DNA of 36,454 nucleotides from positions 1 through 36,454 of the forward strand of contig NZ_WOTO01000079.1 in assembly GCF_010993775.1 (NCBI RefSeq). The letters run 5' to 3'. Each line of letters starts with the position of its first letter. The stretch's first letter is position 1. The position numbers and the translations under genes are program-made. Source of the DNA: Fodinicola feengrottensis (lineage in GTDB: Bacteria > Actinomycetota > Actinomycetes > Mycobacteriales > HKI-0501). The notes beneath the pieces were generated by a model that saw nothing but the letters and a program-made list of their open reading frames with translations, ran no database searches and was not told the DNA's origin. Positions 1 to 9,969 of the stretch are shown one piece after another.

Positions 1-2
1 AA

Positions 3-638
3 GAGGCTCACCGCCGCAAGCTGCGGGCCGCCTTGGAGGCTCAACCGGACATCGAGGTGGTGGACGATGTGCGGGACGGTGAGGCCGCCCTGCGGGTGGC
101 CCGGGACCAGTGGCCGGACGTGGCCCTCGCGGACATCCGGATGCGTGGCATGGACGCGCTGGAGTTCACCCGCCAGCTCGCCGGTCCCAAGGTCCGCCGA
201 CCGGTGCGGGTCATCATGCTGACGACCTTCGCGCTGGACTGGTACGTCTACAACGCGCTCCGGGAGGGCGCGTGCGGGTTCCTACTCAAACCAACCCGCC
301 CGAAGCCGGCGGTCGAGGGTGTCCGGATTGCCGCCACCGGCGCGACCATGGTCAGCCCGCGGCTCGCCGTACGGCTGCTCAAGCAGATGTCGACGCGTGC
401 CGCGGTGGCCCGCGGCAAGGCGAAGGTCGACGAGGATGAGCCGCTCAACGAGTGGGAGATCGACATCGCCCAACTCGTCGCGCAGGGTCGTACGGACGCG
501 GAGATCGGCGACGAGCTCTACATCTCCCCGATCTCGGTGCAGCGCCGAGTCGTCGAGATCGCCCACAAGCTGGGCGTCCGCAGCCGGATCGCGATCGCCC
601 TCTGGGCATGGGAATCCGGCCACGTCCGCCGCTGGTAG
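3..638 (+). CDS. NarL/LuxR-family response regulator, 5' end cut by window edge
   Basis: The frame is open to the left edge: codons before the first internal start (TTG at 33) still read as receiver-domain sequence, so the true start lies outside the window. The receiver domain keeps the phospho-acceptor Asp in ADIRM, the Thr of LTTF and the Lys of LLKP. The C-terminal part (from about nt 440) aligns with a LuxR-type helix-turn-helix but is divergent: ISPISVQRRVVEIAHKLGV replaces the usual recognition helix pattern, so DNA-binding specificity is probably unusual. No partner kinase is visible. The gene is followed by a hairpin at 657-685 and converges on the PAC2 gene. The family is clear; the target is unknown. 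Confidence 0.82.
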   Translation, partial: EAHRRKLRAALEAQPDIEVVDDVRDGEAALRVARDQWPDVALADIRMRGMDALEFTRQLAGPKVRRPVRVIMLTTFALDWYVYNALREGACGFLLKPTRPKPAVEGVRIAATGATMVSPRLAVRLLKQMSTRAAVARGKAKVDEDEPLNEWEIDIAQLVAQGRTDAEIGDELYISPISVQRRVVEIAHKLGVRSRIAIALWAWESGHVRRW

Positions 639-656
639 CCAGCCGATCCTGGCGTC

Positions 657-685
657 GCTGCACAATCGGATTCCGACTGTGCAGC
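657..685. terminator. Bidirectional hairpin terminator between convergent genes
   Basis: Inverted repeat with 13-nt arms (657-669 and 673-685), one A-C mismatch and a 3-nt loop. It lies 18 nt after the response-regulator stop and 30 nt beyond the PAC2 stop. It has no U-tract, as is common in high-GC actinomycetes. Its tip (CAATCGGA/TTCCGA) resembles the terminator at 20590-20626. Confidence 0.6.
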
Positions 686-714
686 CACGGTGCCGCTGAC
701 CTGCGGCGGTGGGG

Positions 715-1589
715 TCAGGCTCCGGTGGGGCCGGTGGCGGGACCGGACGGGCCGCGCCGGCGCAGGTAGTTCTCGAACTCGGCGGCCAGTTCCTCGCCGC
801 TGGTCTGCGCCATCGCCTCGCCTCGCCGTCGCGTTCTTCCAACGCCCGTACGTAGTCGGACATCTCGGTGTCCTGGGTGGCCAGCTCGTCGACGGTGGAA
901 GCCCAGGTCGCGGCCGCTTCGGGCAGGTCCTCGGTGGGCACCGGGAGGTCCAGTACGTCCTCGAGCCTGGTCAGCAGCGCGAGCGTCGCCTTCGGGCAGG
1001 GCGGCTGTGCGACATAGTGCGGCACCTGCACCCAGAAGGAGACGGTCTCCAATTCGGCCCGGGCGCAGGCCTCGTGCATGACTCCGGTGATGCCGGTCGG
1101 GCCCTCGTACCGGGACGGCTGCAGGCCGAAGCGGTCGATCATGGCCGGGTCGGTGGAACTTCCGTGTACGGGAAACGGGCGGGTATGCGGCACGTCCGCC
1201 AGCAGCGCGCCCAGCAGAACGACCGAGTCAACCTCCAGGGCGTGCAGGATCTCCAGCAGCTCTTCGCAGAACCCGCGCCAGCGCATGTTCGGCTCCAGGC
1301 CCCTGACCAGCACGATGTCCCGCTCGGAGCCAGGCGGGGAGCACACCGACAGTCGAGTGGTCGGCCACTCGATGCGGCGGCCGTCCTCGTCGGTCATCGA
1401 CACCGTCGGCCGGTTGACCTGGAAGTCGTAGTAGTCATCTGGATCGATCGCGGCCAGCGGCTCGGCCTCCCAAGCCGCCTCCAGGTGCTCCACCACCGCG
1501 GTGGCGGCGTCCCCGGCGTCGTTCCAGCCTTCGAAGGCGGCGATCGCGATGGGCGAACGTAGGGTTGGCAGTCCGTCGAACTCACTCAC
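715..1589 (-). CDS. PAC2 family protein (one frameshift)
   Basis: Starts at GTG 1589. The N-terminal part holds the PAC2-family pattern FEGWNDAGDAA, then VLVRGLEPNMRW, LLGALLADVPHTRP and a GPTGITGV loop. PAC2 proteins resemble proteasome-assembly chaperones of eukaryotes and are conserved in actinomycetes, where this gene lies beside metH (compare Rv2125/Rv2124c). The reading frame breaks near 815-825 in a gcgaggcgaggcg tandem repeat. After the shift it reads MAQTSGEELAAEFENYLRRR and stops at 715-717, giving about 290 residues, normal for the family. Without the repair the frame runs on into unrelated sequence antisense to the response regulator. The gene is divergent from metH with its own leaderless promoter. 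Confidence 0.85.
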
Positions 1590-1595
1590 TCGTAC

Positions 1596-1601
1596 ACCCT
1601 A
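1596..1601 (-). promoter_or_regulatory. -10 box of leaderless PAC2 gene
   Basis: On the minus strand TAGGGT ends exactly 7 nt before the GTG start at 1589, so transcription should begin at the start codon. There is no Shine-Dalgarno sequence in the gap. This is one of several such arrangements in the window. Confidence 0.5.
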
Positions 1602-1658
1602 CGTCCCGCGCCGAGGAAGCCACCGGCAAACCAGGGTGGAGCGGCGCGCCGAACGCGG

Positions 1659-1664
1659 TAACCT
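1659..1664 (+). promoter_or_regulatory. -10 box of leaderless metH
   Basis: TAACCT ends 7 nt before the metH ATG at 1671, placing the expected +1 on the A of the start codon. The gap has no Shine-Dalgarno. It is divergent from the PAC2 promoter about 60 bp away. Confidence 0.5.
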
Positions 1665-1670
1665 TGACAC

Positions 1671-4600
1671 ATGTCTGGCAACCTTTCTCCAGAACACCCA
1701 CTCCTGCGGACCCTGTCCGACCGGGTTCTGGTCGCCGATGGAGCGACGGGGACCATGCTCCAAGCCGCCGATCTGACCCTCGACGACTTCCAGGGCCTGG
1801 AGGGTTGTAACGAGATCCTCAACGTCACCAGGCCCGATGTCGTACGGCACATCCACGACGCCTACCTGGCGGCCGGCGCGGACCTGGTGAAGACCAACAC
1901 CTTCGGGGCCAACTACGCCAACCTGCTGGAATACGGGATTCCGGAACGGATTTTCGAGCTCTCCGAGGCCGCCGCGCGGATCGCCAGGGAGGCCGTGGAC
2001 GCGGCCGGTACGCCCACCTGGCGGCGCTGGGTGCTCGGCTCGGTCGGCCCCGGCACCAAGCTGCCCACGCTCGGCCACGCGCCTTTCACCACGCTGCGCG
2101 ACGCGTACCAACAACAGGTCGCCGGGATGTTGGAAGGTGGCATCGACGCGGTCCTGGTGGAGACCTGCCAGGACCTGCTGCAGTGCAAGTCCGCGGTGTT
2201 GGGCGCGAAGCGGGCGATGGAACTTCTCGGCCGGCCGGTCCCGATCGTGTGCCATGTCACTGTCGAGACCACCGGCACGATGCTGCTCGGCTCCGAGATC
2301 GGCGCCGCGATGACCGCGCTGGAACCGCTGGGCATCGACTTCCTCGGACTGAACTGCGCCACCGGCCCAGCCGAGATGAGCGAGCACCTGCGGTATCTGT
2401 CGCGGCACTCGCGGGTGGGTCTGTCGGTGATGCCGAACGCCGGGCTGCCGCGGCTCGGCCGCAACGGTGCCGAATACCCGCTCACCCCGGACGAACTGGC
2501 AGGCGCTGTCGCGGTTCATCACCGAATACGGCGCGACCCTGGTCGGCGGCTGCTGTGGAACTACCCCTGACCACATCCGGACCGTACGAGCCGCGGTCGC
2601 CGACCTGGCGCCGGGACCACGAGCGCACGACGACGTCGAGCCGGCGGTCGCTTCGCTCTACACCTCGGTGCCGTTCGAGCAGGACGCGTCGGTGCTGATG
2701 ATCGGTGAGCGTACGAACGCGAACGGCTCCAAGGCGTTCCGGGAGGCGATGCTGGCCGCCCGCTGGGACGACTGCGTCGAGATCGCCCGCGACCAGACCC
2801 GCGACGGCGCCCACCTGTTGGACCTGTGCGTCGACTACGTCGGCCGGGACGGCAGCGCCGACATGGCCGAGCTCGCCAGCCGGTTCGCCACCGCGTCCAC
2901 GCTGCCGATCGTGCTGGACTCCACCGAGCCAGACGTGCTGCGGACCGGCCTGGAGCACCTTGGCGGCCGGTGCGCGATCAACTCGGTGAACTTCGAGGAC
3001 GGTGACGGCCCCACTTCTCGCTACCACCGGATCATGGAGCTGGTCAGTGAATATGGCGCAGCCGTGATCGCGCTGACCATCGACGAGGAGGGCCAGGCTC
3101 GTACGGCCGAGCACAAGGTCGCGATCGCGACCCGGCTGATCGAGGACCTGACCGAGCGGTGGGGGATGCTGGAGTCGGACATCATCGTCGACACGCTCAC
3201 CTTTACGGTCGCCACCGGTCAGGAGGAGAGTCGCCGGGACGCCCTGGAGACGATCGAGGCGATCCGGCAGCTGTCCAAGAAGTTTTCCGGCCGTACAAAC
3301 AACTCTCGGACTGTCCAATGTGTCCTTCGGGCTGAACCCGGCGGCTCGCCAGGTGCTGAACTCGGTGTTCCTGCACGAGTGCCAGGAAGCCGGGCTGACC
3401 TCGGCGATCGTGCATGCCAGCAAGATCCTGCCGATCTCCCGGATCGACCAGGAGCACCAGCAAGTCGCGCTCGACCTGATCTATGACCGGCGCGCCGACG
3501 GCTATGATCCGTTGCAGCGGCTGCTGGAGCTTTTCGAAGGCGTGGACGCGAAATCCAGCTCGGAGTCACGTGCGTCCGAGCTGGCCGCGCTGCCGTTGGT
3601 TGAGCGCTTGGAGCGGCGGATCGTCGATGGCGAGCGCACTGGTCTGGAAGCTGATCTGGACGCAGCCATGGCTTCGCGTGGGCCGTTGGAAATCGTCAAC
3701 ACGACCTTGCTGGCCGGCATGAAGACCGTTGGTGAGCTGTTCGGCTCCGGCCAGATGCAGCTACCGTTTGTGTTGCAGTCAGCGGAAACCATGAAGACCG
3801 CGGTGGCCTATCTAGAACCGCACATGGAGAAGAACGAGGATGACGACAGCAAGGGCACGATCGTGCTGGCCACTGTCAAGGGCGATGTGCACGATATTGG
3901 CAAGAACCTGGTCGACATCATTCTCTCCAACAACGGCTACCACGTGGTGAATATCGGCATCAAGCAACCGGTGACCGCGATTCTGGACGCGGCAACGGAA
4001 AACCGTGCCGACGTGATTGGGATGTCCGGCCTGTTGGTCAAGTCGACCGTGGTGATGAAGGAAAATCTGGCCGAGATGAACGAGCGGGGGATCGCCGCCC
4101 AGTTCCCGGTGATCCTCGGTGGGGCGGCGTTGACCCGTGCGTACGTGGAAGACAACCTGGCCGACATCTATGCCGGCGAGGTCCGCTACGCCCGGGACGC
4201 TTTCGAAGGCCTGCGGCTGATGGACGCGCTGATGCTCGCGAAACGGTCTGGGGCGGCCGTGACGCTTTCGCCCGAAGAGGAGAAGAAGGCTGCCGAGCGT
4301 AAGGCAAGACACGAGCGTTCCAAGCAAATCGCCGAAAAACGCAGGGCCGCCGGCCCGATTCTCTCGGTGCGCGACTCGTCCGTACGCTCCGATGTCTCGT
4401 CTTCGAACCCGGTGCCGTCTCCGCCGTTCTGGGGTTCTCGTGTGGTCAAAGGCCTTCCGACCACGGACTACTCCAGCTGGCTGGACGAACGGGCCACTTT
4501 CCTTGGCCAGTGGGGACTGCGCGGGGGGCACGCGGCGGAAACGGCCCGTCGTACGAGGAACTGGTGGAAACCGAAGGCCGGCCGCGACTGCGGTACTGGT

Positions 4601-5232
4601 TGGACCGGCTGAAGGCAGACGGCGTTCTGGAAGCCGCCGTCGTCTACGGCTACTTCCGGTGCTATTCAGAGGGAAACGATTTGATCGTGATCGGCGAGGA
4701 CTCGGCCGAGCGGGCCAGGTTCTCGTTCCCCCGCCAGCGCCAGCGCCGGGACCGCCGACTCTGCCTGGCCGACTTCTTCCGGGAAAAGTCGGCCGACGAG
4801 CTGGACGTGGTCGCCTTCCATGTCGTCACGATGGGCCAGCCGATCGCCGACTATGCCAACAAACTGTTCGCGGACAACGCATACCGCGACTACCTGGAGG
4901 TGCACGGCCTGTCCGTCCAGCTCACCGAGGCGCTCGCCGAATACTGGCATTCGCGCGTACGAGCGGAAATGACGCTACCGGACGGGCGGGCAGCTGACGC
5001 GAACGACAGCAAGGATCTCGACGACGTGTTCCGACAGGGCTACCGCGGTTCCCGGTACTCGTTCGGATACCCCGCCTGCCCGGACATCGAGCAGCAGAAA
5101 TACCTGATGGACCTGCTGGAGCCGGACCGGATCGGGGTCCAGCTGTCCGAGGAGTTCCAGCTGCATCCCGAGCAGTCCACGTCCGCGCTGATCGTGCACC
5201 ACCCGGAGGCCAAATACTTCAACGCCACCTGA
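1671..5232 (+). CDS. metH: Cobalamin-dependent methionine synthase MetH (three frameshifts)
   Basis: Transfers the methyl group of 5-methyl-THF via methylcobalamin to homocysteine; cytoplasmic. All four modules are present in order. The homocysteine domain has zinc ligands in GLNCATGP and GGCCGTTP. The pterin-binding domain begins at IGERTNANGSK. The cobalamin cap and domain carry the base-off ligand motif VKGDVHDIGKN (DxHxxG). The C-terminal AdoMet activation domain has YRGSRYSFGYPACPD. Frames switch near 2500-2510, at 3291-3292 (one extra C; without it the frame reads SGVQTTLGLSNVSFG) and in the G-run at 4523-4528 (one G missing or two extra). Joined length is about 1186 residues, normal for MetH. 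The ATG is leaderless. No cobalamin riboswitch fits in the short gap upstream. Confidence 0.95.
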
Positions 5233-5325
5233 GCTCCACCTTCAGCGGCTGACACCGGGGATGTGATGAGCATCTTGGGAGCGGAGGGTGTTCGGCGGCG
5301 GGCGAAAGAAATAAGCTGGTGGGTG

Positions 5326-5988
5326 ATGAATGCCCGAAGCCGCCTTCAAGCCGTCCTGTTCGACATGGACGGCACCCTTGTCGACTCCGAGAAGATCTGG
5401 GACATCTCGCTCAAGGAGCTCTCGCACCGGCTCGGCGGCGAGCTGTCCGCGCCGGCCAGGGCCTCCATGGTCGGCGCCAACCTGGCCCGGTCGATCGGCA
5501 TCGTGCACGCCGGTGTGGGAGTGGTCGGCGGCGACCTGGCCGGTGACAGCGCGTGGTTGTTGGCTCGTACGCGCGAGCTGTTCAGCGAGGGGTTGACCTG
5601 GCGGCCGGGTGCACCGGAGTTGCTGCAATCCGTGCGAGACGCCGGCATTCGGACCGCGCTGGTCACCTCCACCGAACGTGACCTCACCGATGTCGCGCTC
5701 AAGTGGATCGGCGCGGAGTTCTTCGATGTCACCGTGTGTGGTGACGAGGTCGCACACAACAAACCGCACCCGGATCCGTACGAACGGGCCGCCGGGTTGC
5801 TCGGCGCCGATCCCGGGACGTGCGTCGCGGTGGAGGACTCGCCGACCGGGGTCGCCTCCGCGGTGGCCGCCGGTTGCACAGTGGTCGTGGTGCCGGCCGA
5901 GGTGCCGGTCGAGCCGGGCGAGCGGCGGATCATCCGGGAATCGCTGGTCGGCGTCGACGCGGAATATCTGAGAAACCTACTTAAGTAG
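5326..5988 (+). CDS. HAD-superfamily hydrolase, beta-phosphoglucomutase/phosphatase type
   Basis: ATG 5326 is preferred over upstream in-frame starts because the HAD core begins right after it: motif I FDMDGTLVDSE with nucleophile and acid/base Asp (about residues 13 and 15). Motif II is VTSTERD. Motif III is the Lys in HNKPHPDPY, and motif IV is VEDSPTGV. A helical cap (subfamily IA) lies between motifs I and II. The protein is about 220 residues. Such enzymes hydrolyse small phosphate esters such as sugar phosphates or phosphoglycolate; the substrate cannot be read from sequence. It follows metH by about 90 bp on the same strand and may be cotranscribed with it. Mycobacterial metH also has a HAD phosphatase neighbour, as far as I recall. 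Frame intact. Confidence 0.88.
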   Translation: MNARSRLQAVLFDMDGTLVDSEKIWDISLKELSHRLGGELSAPARASMVGANLARSIGIVHAGVGVVGGDLAGDSAWLLARTRELFSEGLTWRPGAPELLQSVRDAGIRTALVTSTERDLTDVALKWIGAEFFDVTVCGDEVAHNKPHPDPYERAAGLLGADPGTCVAVEDSPTGVASAVAAGCTVVVVPAEVPVEPGERRIIRESLVGVDAEYLRNLLK

Positions 5989-6075
5989 GGCGTGCGGTGA
6001 TTCCTTTAGGGCTCACGTAGCGAAAGCATTCCGGATCGAATATCCGTGGGAGCACATCACCACGGAGGGATGCGA

Positions 6076-7656
6076 ATGCAGGGAAACCTGAGCAGGATAG
6101 GAAAGGCCGCGTTGGCGGCGGCGCTGGCCGTGGGATTCGTCGCGGCGGCGCCCGTTGCCGTCACCGCTGGCACGAATCCCATCGTACGAACCGATCGCGG
6201 TCTGGTCCGCGGTACGAGCGGCGCTGACTACCAGTTGTTCCAAGGCATTCCGTATGCGGCGCCACCGACGGGGTCGCTGCGCTGGAAAGACCCGCGACCG
6301 GCGCATTCCTGGTCGGGAGTACGCGACGCCACCCAGCCAGGTGCCCGCTGCGCCCAGCTCAGCCAGTACGGCGAGCCGGCCAGCGACAGTGAGGACTGTC
6401 TTTATCTGAATGTCGCCACCCCGCGGCCGACCGACCACTGGCCCAAACCGGTGATGGTGTGGGTGCACGGCGGCGGTTTCACCAACGGCTCAGGCTCCGA
6501 GTACGACGCGCGCCGGATCGCGGCGGCCGGCGATGTCGTGGTCGTCACGGTCAACTACCGACTGGGGATTTTCGGCAACTTCGGGCTGCCGGGGCTGCCC
6601 GACTCCGGTGACTTCGGCCTCGCCGACCAGCAGGCCGCCCTCCGATGGGTACGCGCGAACGCGGCCGCTTTCGGTGGCAATCCTGGCAACGTGACGCTGT
6701 TCGGCGAATCCGCCGGCGGCATGAGTACGTGTGCGCAGCTGACCTCGCCCAGGGCCGCGGGCCTTTTCGACAAGGCCATCATGGAAAGCGGCAGCTGTTC
6801 GCTCAACTGGCCGGTCGACGGCTGGTTCCCGGGGTTGCCGGCTTTTGGTGTCTACACGCCGCTTTCCCAGACGCAGGAGTTCGGCACGGAGACCGCCGCC
6901 GAGCTGCAGTGCCCGACCGGAACGACCACGCTGGCTTGTCTGCAAGGGAAATCCGTCGACAAGCTGCTGAACGTGACCCAGCCTTACAACGCGCCGGCCT
7001 ACGGCACCGCGATGTTGCCGAGCGCACCGGCCGACGCGCTGAAAGCGGGTCGGTTCTCGCGCGTACCAGTCATCAACGGGCACAACCGCGACGAACACCA
7101 GGCCAACGCGGCCGGCTTGGGCACCATTAGCGCGGACCACTATGCGGAGCTGATCCGCGGCTCGTTTGGGGCGCAGGGCGACGCCGTACTGCGGGAGTAT
7201 CCAGCGTCCGGGTATTCGTCACCGGCCGAAGCCTGGGGCGCGGCGATGACCGACCGCGGCTGGGCCTGCCCGACCCTGTCCGACGACCGCGCTTTGTCGG
7301 CCCACACGAGGACGTACGCGTACCAGTTCGCGGACCGGACGGCGCCGGTGCTGGCCCCGCATCCGGCCGGTTCGAACGCTGGGGCCGTACACGCCTCCGA
7401 ATTGCCTTACCTGTTCGCGTTTCCGGTCACGTTGACTTCGGCACAACAGCAGCTGTCGGCCACGATGATGGGCTACTGGACCAGATTCGCGCACGCGTCG
7501 AACCCGAACGCGGCTGGCCAGCCATCCTGGTCGCCGGTCGTCGGAACGCAGGCTTCGCCGTACGTACAAAACCTGGACCTGGGTCCCAGCGGCGTCGGCC
7601 GGGTGGACGAGATGGTCCAGCACAAATGCGATTTCTGGTCCACTGTGAAGAGCTAG
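6076..7656 (+). CDS. Secreted type-B carboxylesterase (alpha/beta hydrolase)
   Basis: ATG 6076 is chosen because GGAGGG (6064-6069) sits 6 nt before it; an ATG at 6070 and a GTG at 6046 are too close to or upstream of that site. The first 30 or so residues form a signal peptide (charged start, AALAAALAVGFVAAAP core, AxA-like end), so the enzyme is exported. The nucleophile is in FGESAGG (Ser about residue 212). The oxyanion-hole region is WVHGGGFTNGSG. The acidic residue is probably in NGHNRDEHQ and the catalytic His in VHASELPYLF. The EDCLYLN signature of the carboxylesterase-B family is present. About 526 residues, intact. It likely hydrolyses carboxyl esters outside the cell; the substrate is unknown. 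Confidence 0.92.
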   Translation: MQGNLSRIGKAALAAALAVGFVAAAPVAVTAGTNPIVRTDRGLVRGTSGADYQLFQGIPYAAPPTGSLRWKDPRPAHSWSGVRDATQPGARCAQLSQYGEPASDSEDCLYLNVATPRPTDHWPKPVMVWVHGGGFTNGSGSEYDARRIAAAGDVVVVTVNYRLGIFGNFGLPGLPDSGDFGLADQQAALRWVRANAAAFGGNPGNVTLFGESAGGMSTCAQLTSPRAAGLFDKAIMESGSCSLNWPVDGWFPGLPAFGVYTPLSQTQEFGTETAAELQCPTGTTTLACLQGKSVDKLLNVTQPYNAPAYGTAMLPSAPADALKAGRFSRVPVINGHNRDEHQANAAGLGTISADHYAELIRGSFGAQGDAVLREYPASGYSSPAEAWGAAMTDRGWACPTLSDDRALSAHTRTYAYQFADRTAPVLAPHPAGSNAGAVHASELPYLFAFPVTLTSAQQQLSATMMGYWTRFAHASNPNAAGQPSWSPVVGTQASPYVQNLDLGPSGVGRVDEMVQHKCDFWSTVKS

Positions 7657-7724
7657 TAATCCCTTGCCGGAAATCCTGCCGACTTAACATGGAAGTGACC
7701 GTTGGATATGACGGAAGGACAACT

Positions 7725-8633
7725 GTGCTGACTTCTCGGATCGGGGTACGTCGGTGGGCGTTGGTCGCGGCGGTGGCCGTCGGTGTGGGGGTGATGACAG
7801 GTGCGGCACAACCGGTTAGCGCGGCGACCACCGCCTGTGACACCAAGGCGACGGTCAGCACCTTTCACGCCGATGCCGGCACCTGGTACGAAAACCTGGA
7901 GTTCGACGGTCAGGGCGGGGTGTGGATCGCCAACCTGACCGGAAACCGGGTGGAGCGGTATTCGGCCACCGGGACACTGTTGTCCACTGTGGACGTAAGG
8001 GCACCGGGCGCGTTGCGGAAAGGGCCGGATGGCCTGATCTACGTCAACTCCGGCGACGATCAGTCCGGACACGCCGAGATCGTCCGGTTCGATCCAGCCC
8101 ACCTGGACCGGCCGCCGACGACGTACGCGACCGGGCTGATGAACGCGAACGGCAGCGGTTTTGACCGGGCCGGCAACCTGTATGTGGCGGATTCGAATGG
8201 CTCGGTGGTGAGAATCCGTCCCGGTGGGGCGATCGACGACAAGTGGACGACACCGATCCCCAGCGCCGACGGCGTGGCGATCGCCGGTGGATGGCTGTTC
8301 ACCACCTCGGTGTTGGACCCGGATTCGGCGGTGACCCGGATTCCGCTGTCCCACCCAACCGACCATCAGGTGGTGACGAAGCTTTCCGCGGGTACGTCAA
8401 AGAATCCGGATGACCTGACGATGGGTCGCGACGGCCAGCTTCTGGTGGCCGCCTGGGGGAGCGGCGAGCTTTACCGGGTGAACCCGTGGACCGGCAGGAC
8501 GTGTCTTTTGTTGTCCGGCCTCGACAAACCCACCAGCCTGCGGTTCGCACGGAATTTCGGCTCGTACGCGCCATGGCGTGATCTGCTGGTGACCGAGTCA
8601 TCAGGAGCGATCCTGCGCTTGACACTCGGCTGA
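7725..8633 (+). CDS. Secreted SMP-30/NHL-like beta-propeller protein
   Basis: GTG 7725 is chosen because GGAAGG (7713-7718) lies 6 nt upstream and the coding frame then opens with a signal peptide (RRWALVAAVAVGVGVMTGAA, cleavage near VSA-AT). The mature part has repeated blade-like segments (LEFDGQGGVWIANLTGNRV, GFDRAGNLYVADSNGSVV, LTMGRDGQLLVAAWGSGEL) typical of SMP-30/gluconolactonase and NHL propellers. A conserved metal site is plausible but not provable here. About 302 residues, intact. It follows the carboxylesterase in the same direction by 68 bp; the pair may act together on an extracellular substrate, which is inference. Transcription probably ends at the hairpin 8639-8672. Confidence 0.82.
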   Translation: MLTSRIGVRRWALVAAVAVGVGVMTGAAQPVSAATTACDTKATVSTFHADAGTWYENLEFDGQGGVWIANLTGNRVERYSATGTLLSTVDVRAPGALRKGPDGLIYVNSGDDQSGHAEIVRFDPAHLDRPPTTYATGLMNANGSGFDRAGNLYVADSNGSVVRIRPGGAIDDKWTTPIPSADGVAIAGGWLFTTSVLDPDSAVTRIPLSHPTDHQVVTKLSAGTSKNPDDLTMGRDGQLLVAAWGSGELYRVNPWTGRTCLLLSGLDKPTSLRFARNFGSYAPWRDLLVTESSGAILRLTLG

Positions 8634-8638
8634 TTCGT

Positions 8639-8672
8639 CGTCAGTGGCCCGGAGCCTTCCGGGCCACTGACG
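8639..8672. terminator. Bidirectional terminator between propeller gene and aspS
   Basis: Perfect 15-bp inverted repeat (8639-8653 and 8658-8672) with loop GCCT, lying in the 43-bp gap between the two convergent stop codons. Strong GC stem, no long U-tract. Confidence 0.8.
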
Positions 8673-8676
8673 AGTC

Positions 8677-9967
8677 TTACGGGTTCAGCCGGTGCAGGTC
8701 GCGCGGAAACAGCGTGGTTTGCCGGATATTCGACACGCCGAGCAGCCGCGCCGTCCACCGTTCGAGACCGATGGCGAAACCACCGTGCGGCGGCATGCCG
8801 TGCGCGAACACGGCGAGATAGTCCTGGTACGTCTGGACATCCTCACCTCGCGCCGCCAGCGCGCTGACATAGTCCGAATAGCGGTGCAGCCGCTGGCCGC
8901 CGGTGACGAGTTCCAGCCCACGGAAAAGCAGGTCGAAGCTGTTCGAGGAGGCCGGCCGGGCCGGGTCCGGATGGGTGTAGAACGGCCGCTTAACCATCGG
9001 ATACCCGGTGACGTAAAGGAATTCCGACCCGTACGTGCGCATCGCCCATTCGGACAGCCAGCGCTCGTGCGCGGGCGCGAGGTCCGGCTCGCCGCGCGGG
9101 TCCTCGGCGGTGTGTTTGGCCAGAAGTTCCTGCGCGTCAACGAAGTGGATCGCTGGAATCTCGTCCGGGACCTCCGGGATTTCCGCCTCCAGCAAAGCAA
9201 CCGCCTGGCCGGCTCGTTCGGCGACAGAGGCCAGCATTCCAGCTATCGCCTGGCGCAGCACCGCCATCACCTCGCGATGGTCGGTAATGTAGCCAAGTTC
9301 GGCGTCCAGACTGGTGTATTGGGCGAGGTGCCGGGCGGTGTCGTGCGGTTCGGCGCGGAACACCGGACCCACCTCGTACACTCGCTCGAACACGCCAACC
9401 AGTGCCTGCTTGAAAAACTGCGGTGACTGGGCCAGATAAGCGGATTGACCGAAGTAGTCGATGCCGAAGACGTTCGCGCCGGACTCGGTGGCCGACCCGA
9501 CGATCTTGGGCGTGTGGATCTCAGTGAAGTCGAGACCGTCCAGGGCGGCGCGAAAACCCGTCACACTGGCCGCGGTGATCTCGAACTGCGCCCGCAGTCG
9601 CGGATGCCGTAACGCGACCGGCGCATTGTCGAGAATGGTGGGCAGCGTAGCTGACACGGCCGGCCGGTAGAGGTCGAACGGCGGTGCCGCCGCCCGGCTC
9701 GGAGAGCAGCGTGAGCTCCGGCTGGACGAGTTCCACTCCGCCGGGCGCCTGCGGCCTCGCGGCCACCAGCCCGGACACCTCGACGACCGTCTCTTCGCCG
9801 ATGCCCTCGGGCGGCTCGGAAAAGACCACTTGGGCGAGCCCTGAGCGGTCCCGTACGACCACGAAAGTGACCGATTTCAGGTGCCGCTGGCGGTGCACCC
9901 AGCCGGCGATTCGCACCCGGTGGCCGACGTGCGCTGGCAGCTGCGCTGCCAGAATTCGTGAGATCAT
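8677..9967 (-). CDS. aspS: Aspartyl-tRNA synthetase, short archaeal type (one frameshift)
   Basis: Charges tRNA with aspartate. The N-terminal anticodon-binding OB domain (VRIAGWVHRQRHLKSVTFVVVRD) is followed by the class II catalytic core: motif 2 at FRAEPHDTARHLAQYTS and motif 3 at GFAIGLERWTARLLG. About 429 residues and no bacterial GAD insertion, so it is the archaeal/eukaryal-like, often non-discriminating form, unlike the roughly 600-residue bacterial enzyme. It may be a second copy in the genome. The frame breaks at 9693-9697, where one extra C in a C-run separates the OB domain from PPFDLYRPA. ATG 9967 is chosen for AGGAG 4 nt upstream (9972-9976), which is also the sequence hidden by the T-box sequestrator. 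Confidence 0.92.
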
Positions 9968-9969
9968 CA

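Noticed and set aside
690..1562. Long plus-strand open frame antisense to PAC2 (290 codons)
   Set aside because: The composition (runs of Arg, Gly, Gln, His) is typical of a GC-rich shadow frame, and the opposite strand carries the recognisable PAC2 protein.
1590..1670. Cobalamin or SAM riboswitch before metH
   Set aside because: The gap is 81 bp, contains two divergent promoters, and metH appears leaderless.
1671..5232. metH as separate split-subunit genes (some bacteria encode MetH modules separately)
   Set aside because: The breaks fall inside domains, not between them, and coincide with short indels. One joined protein has normal length.
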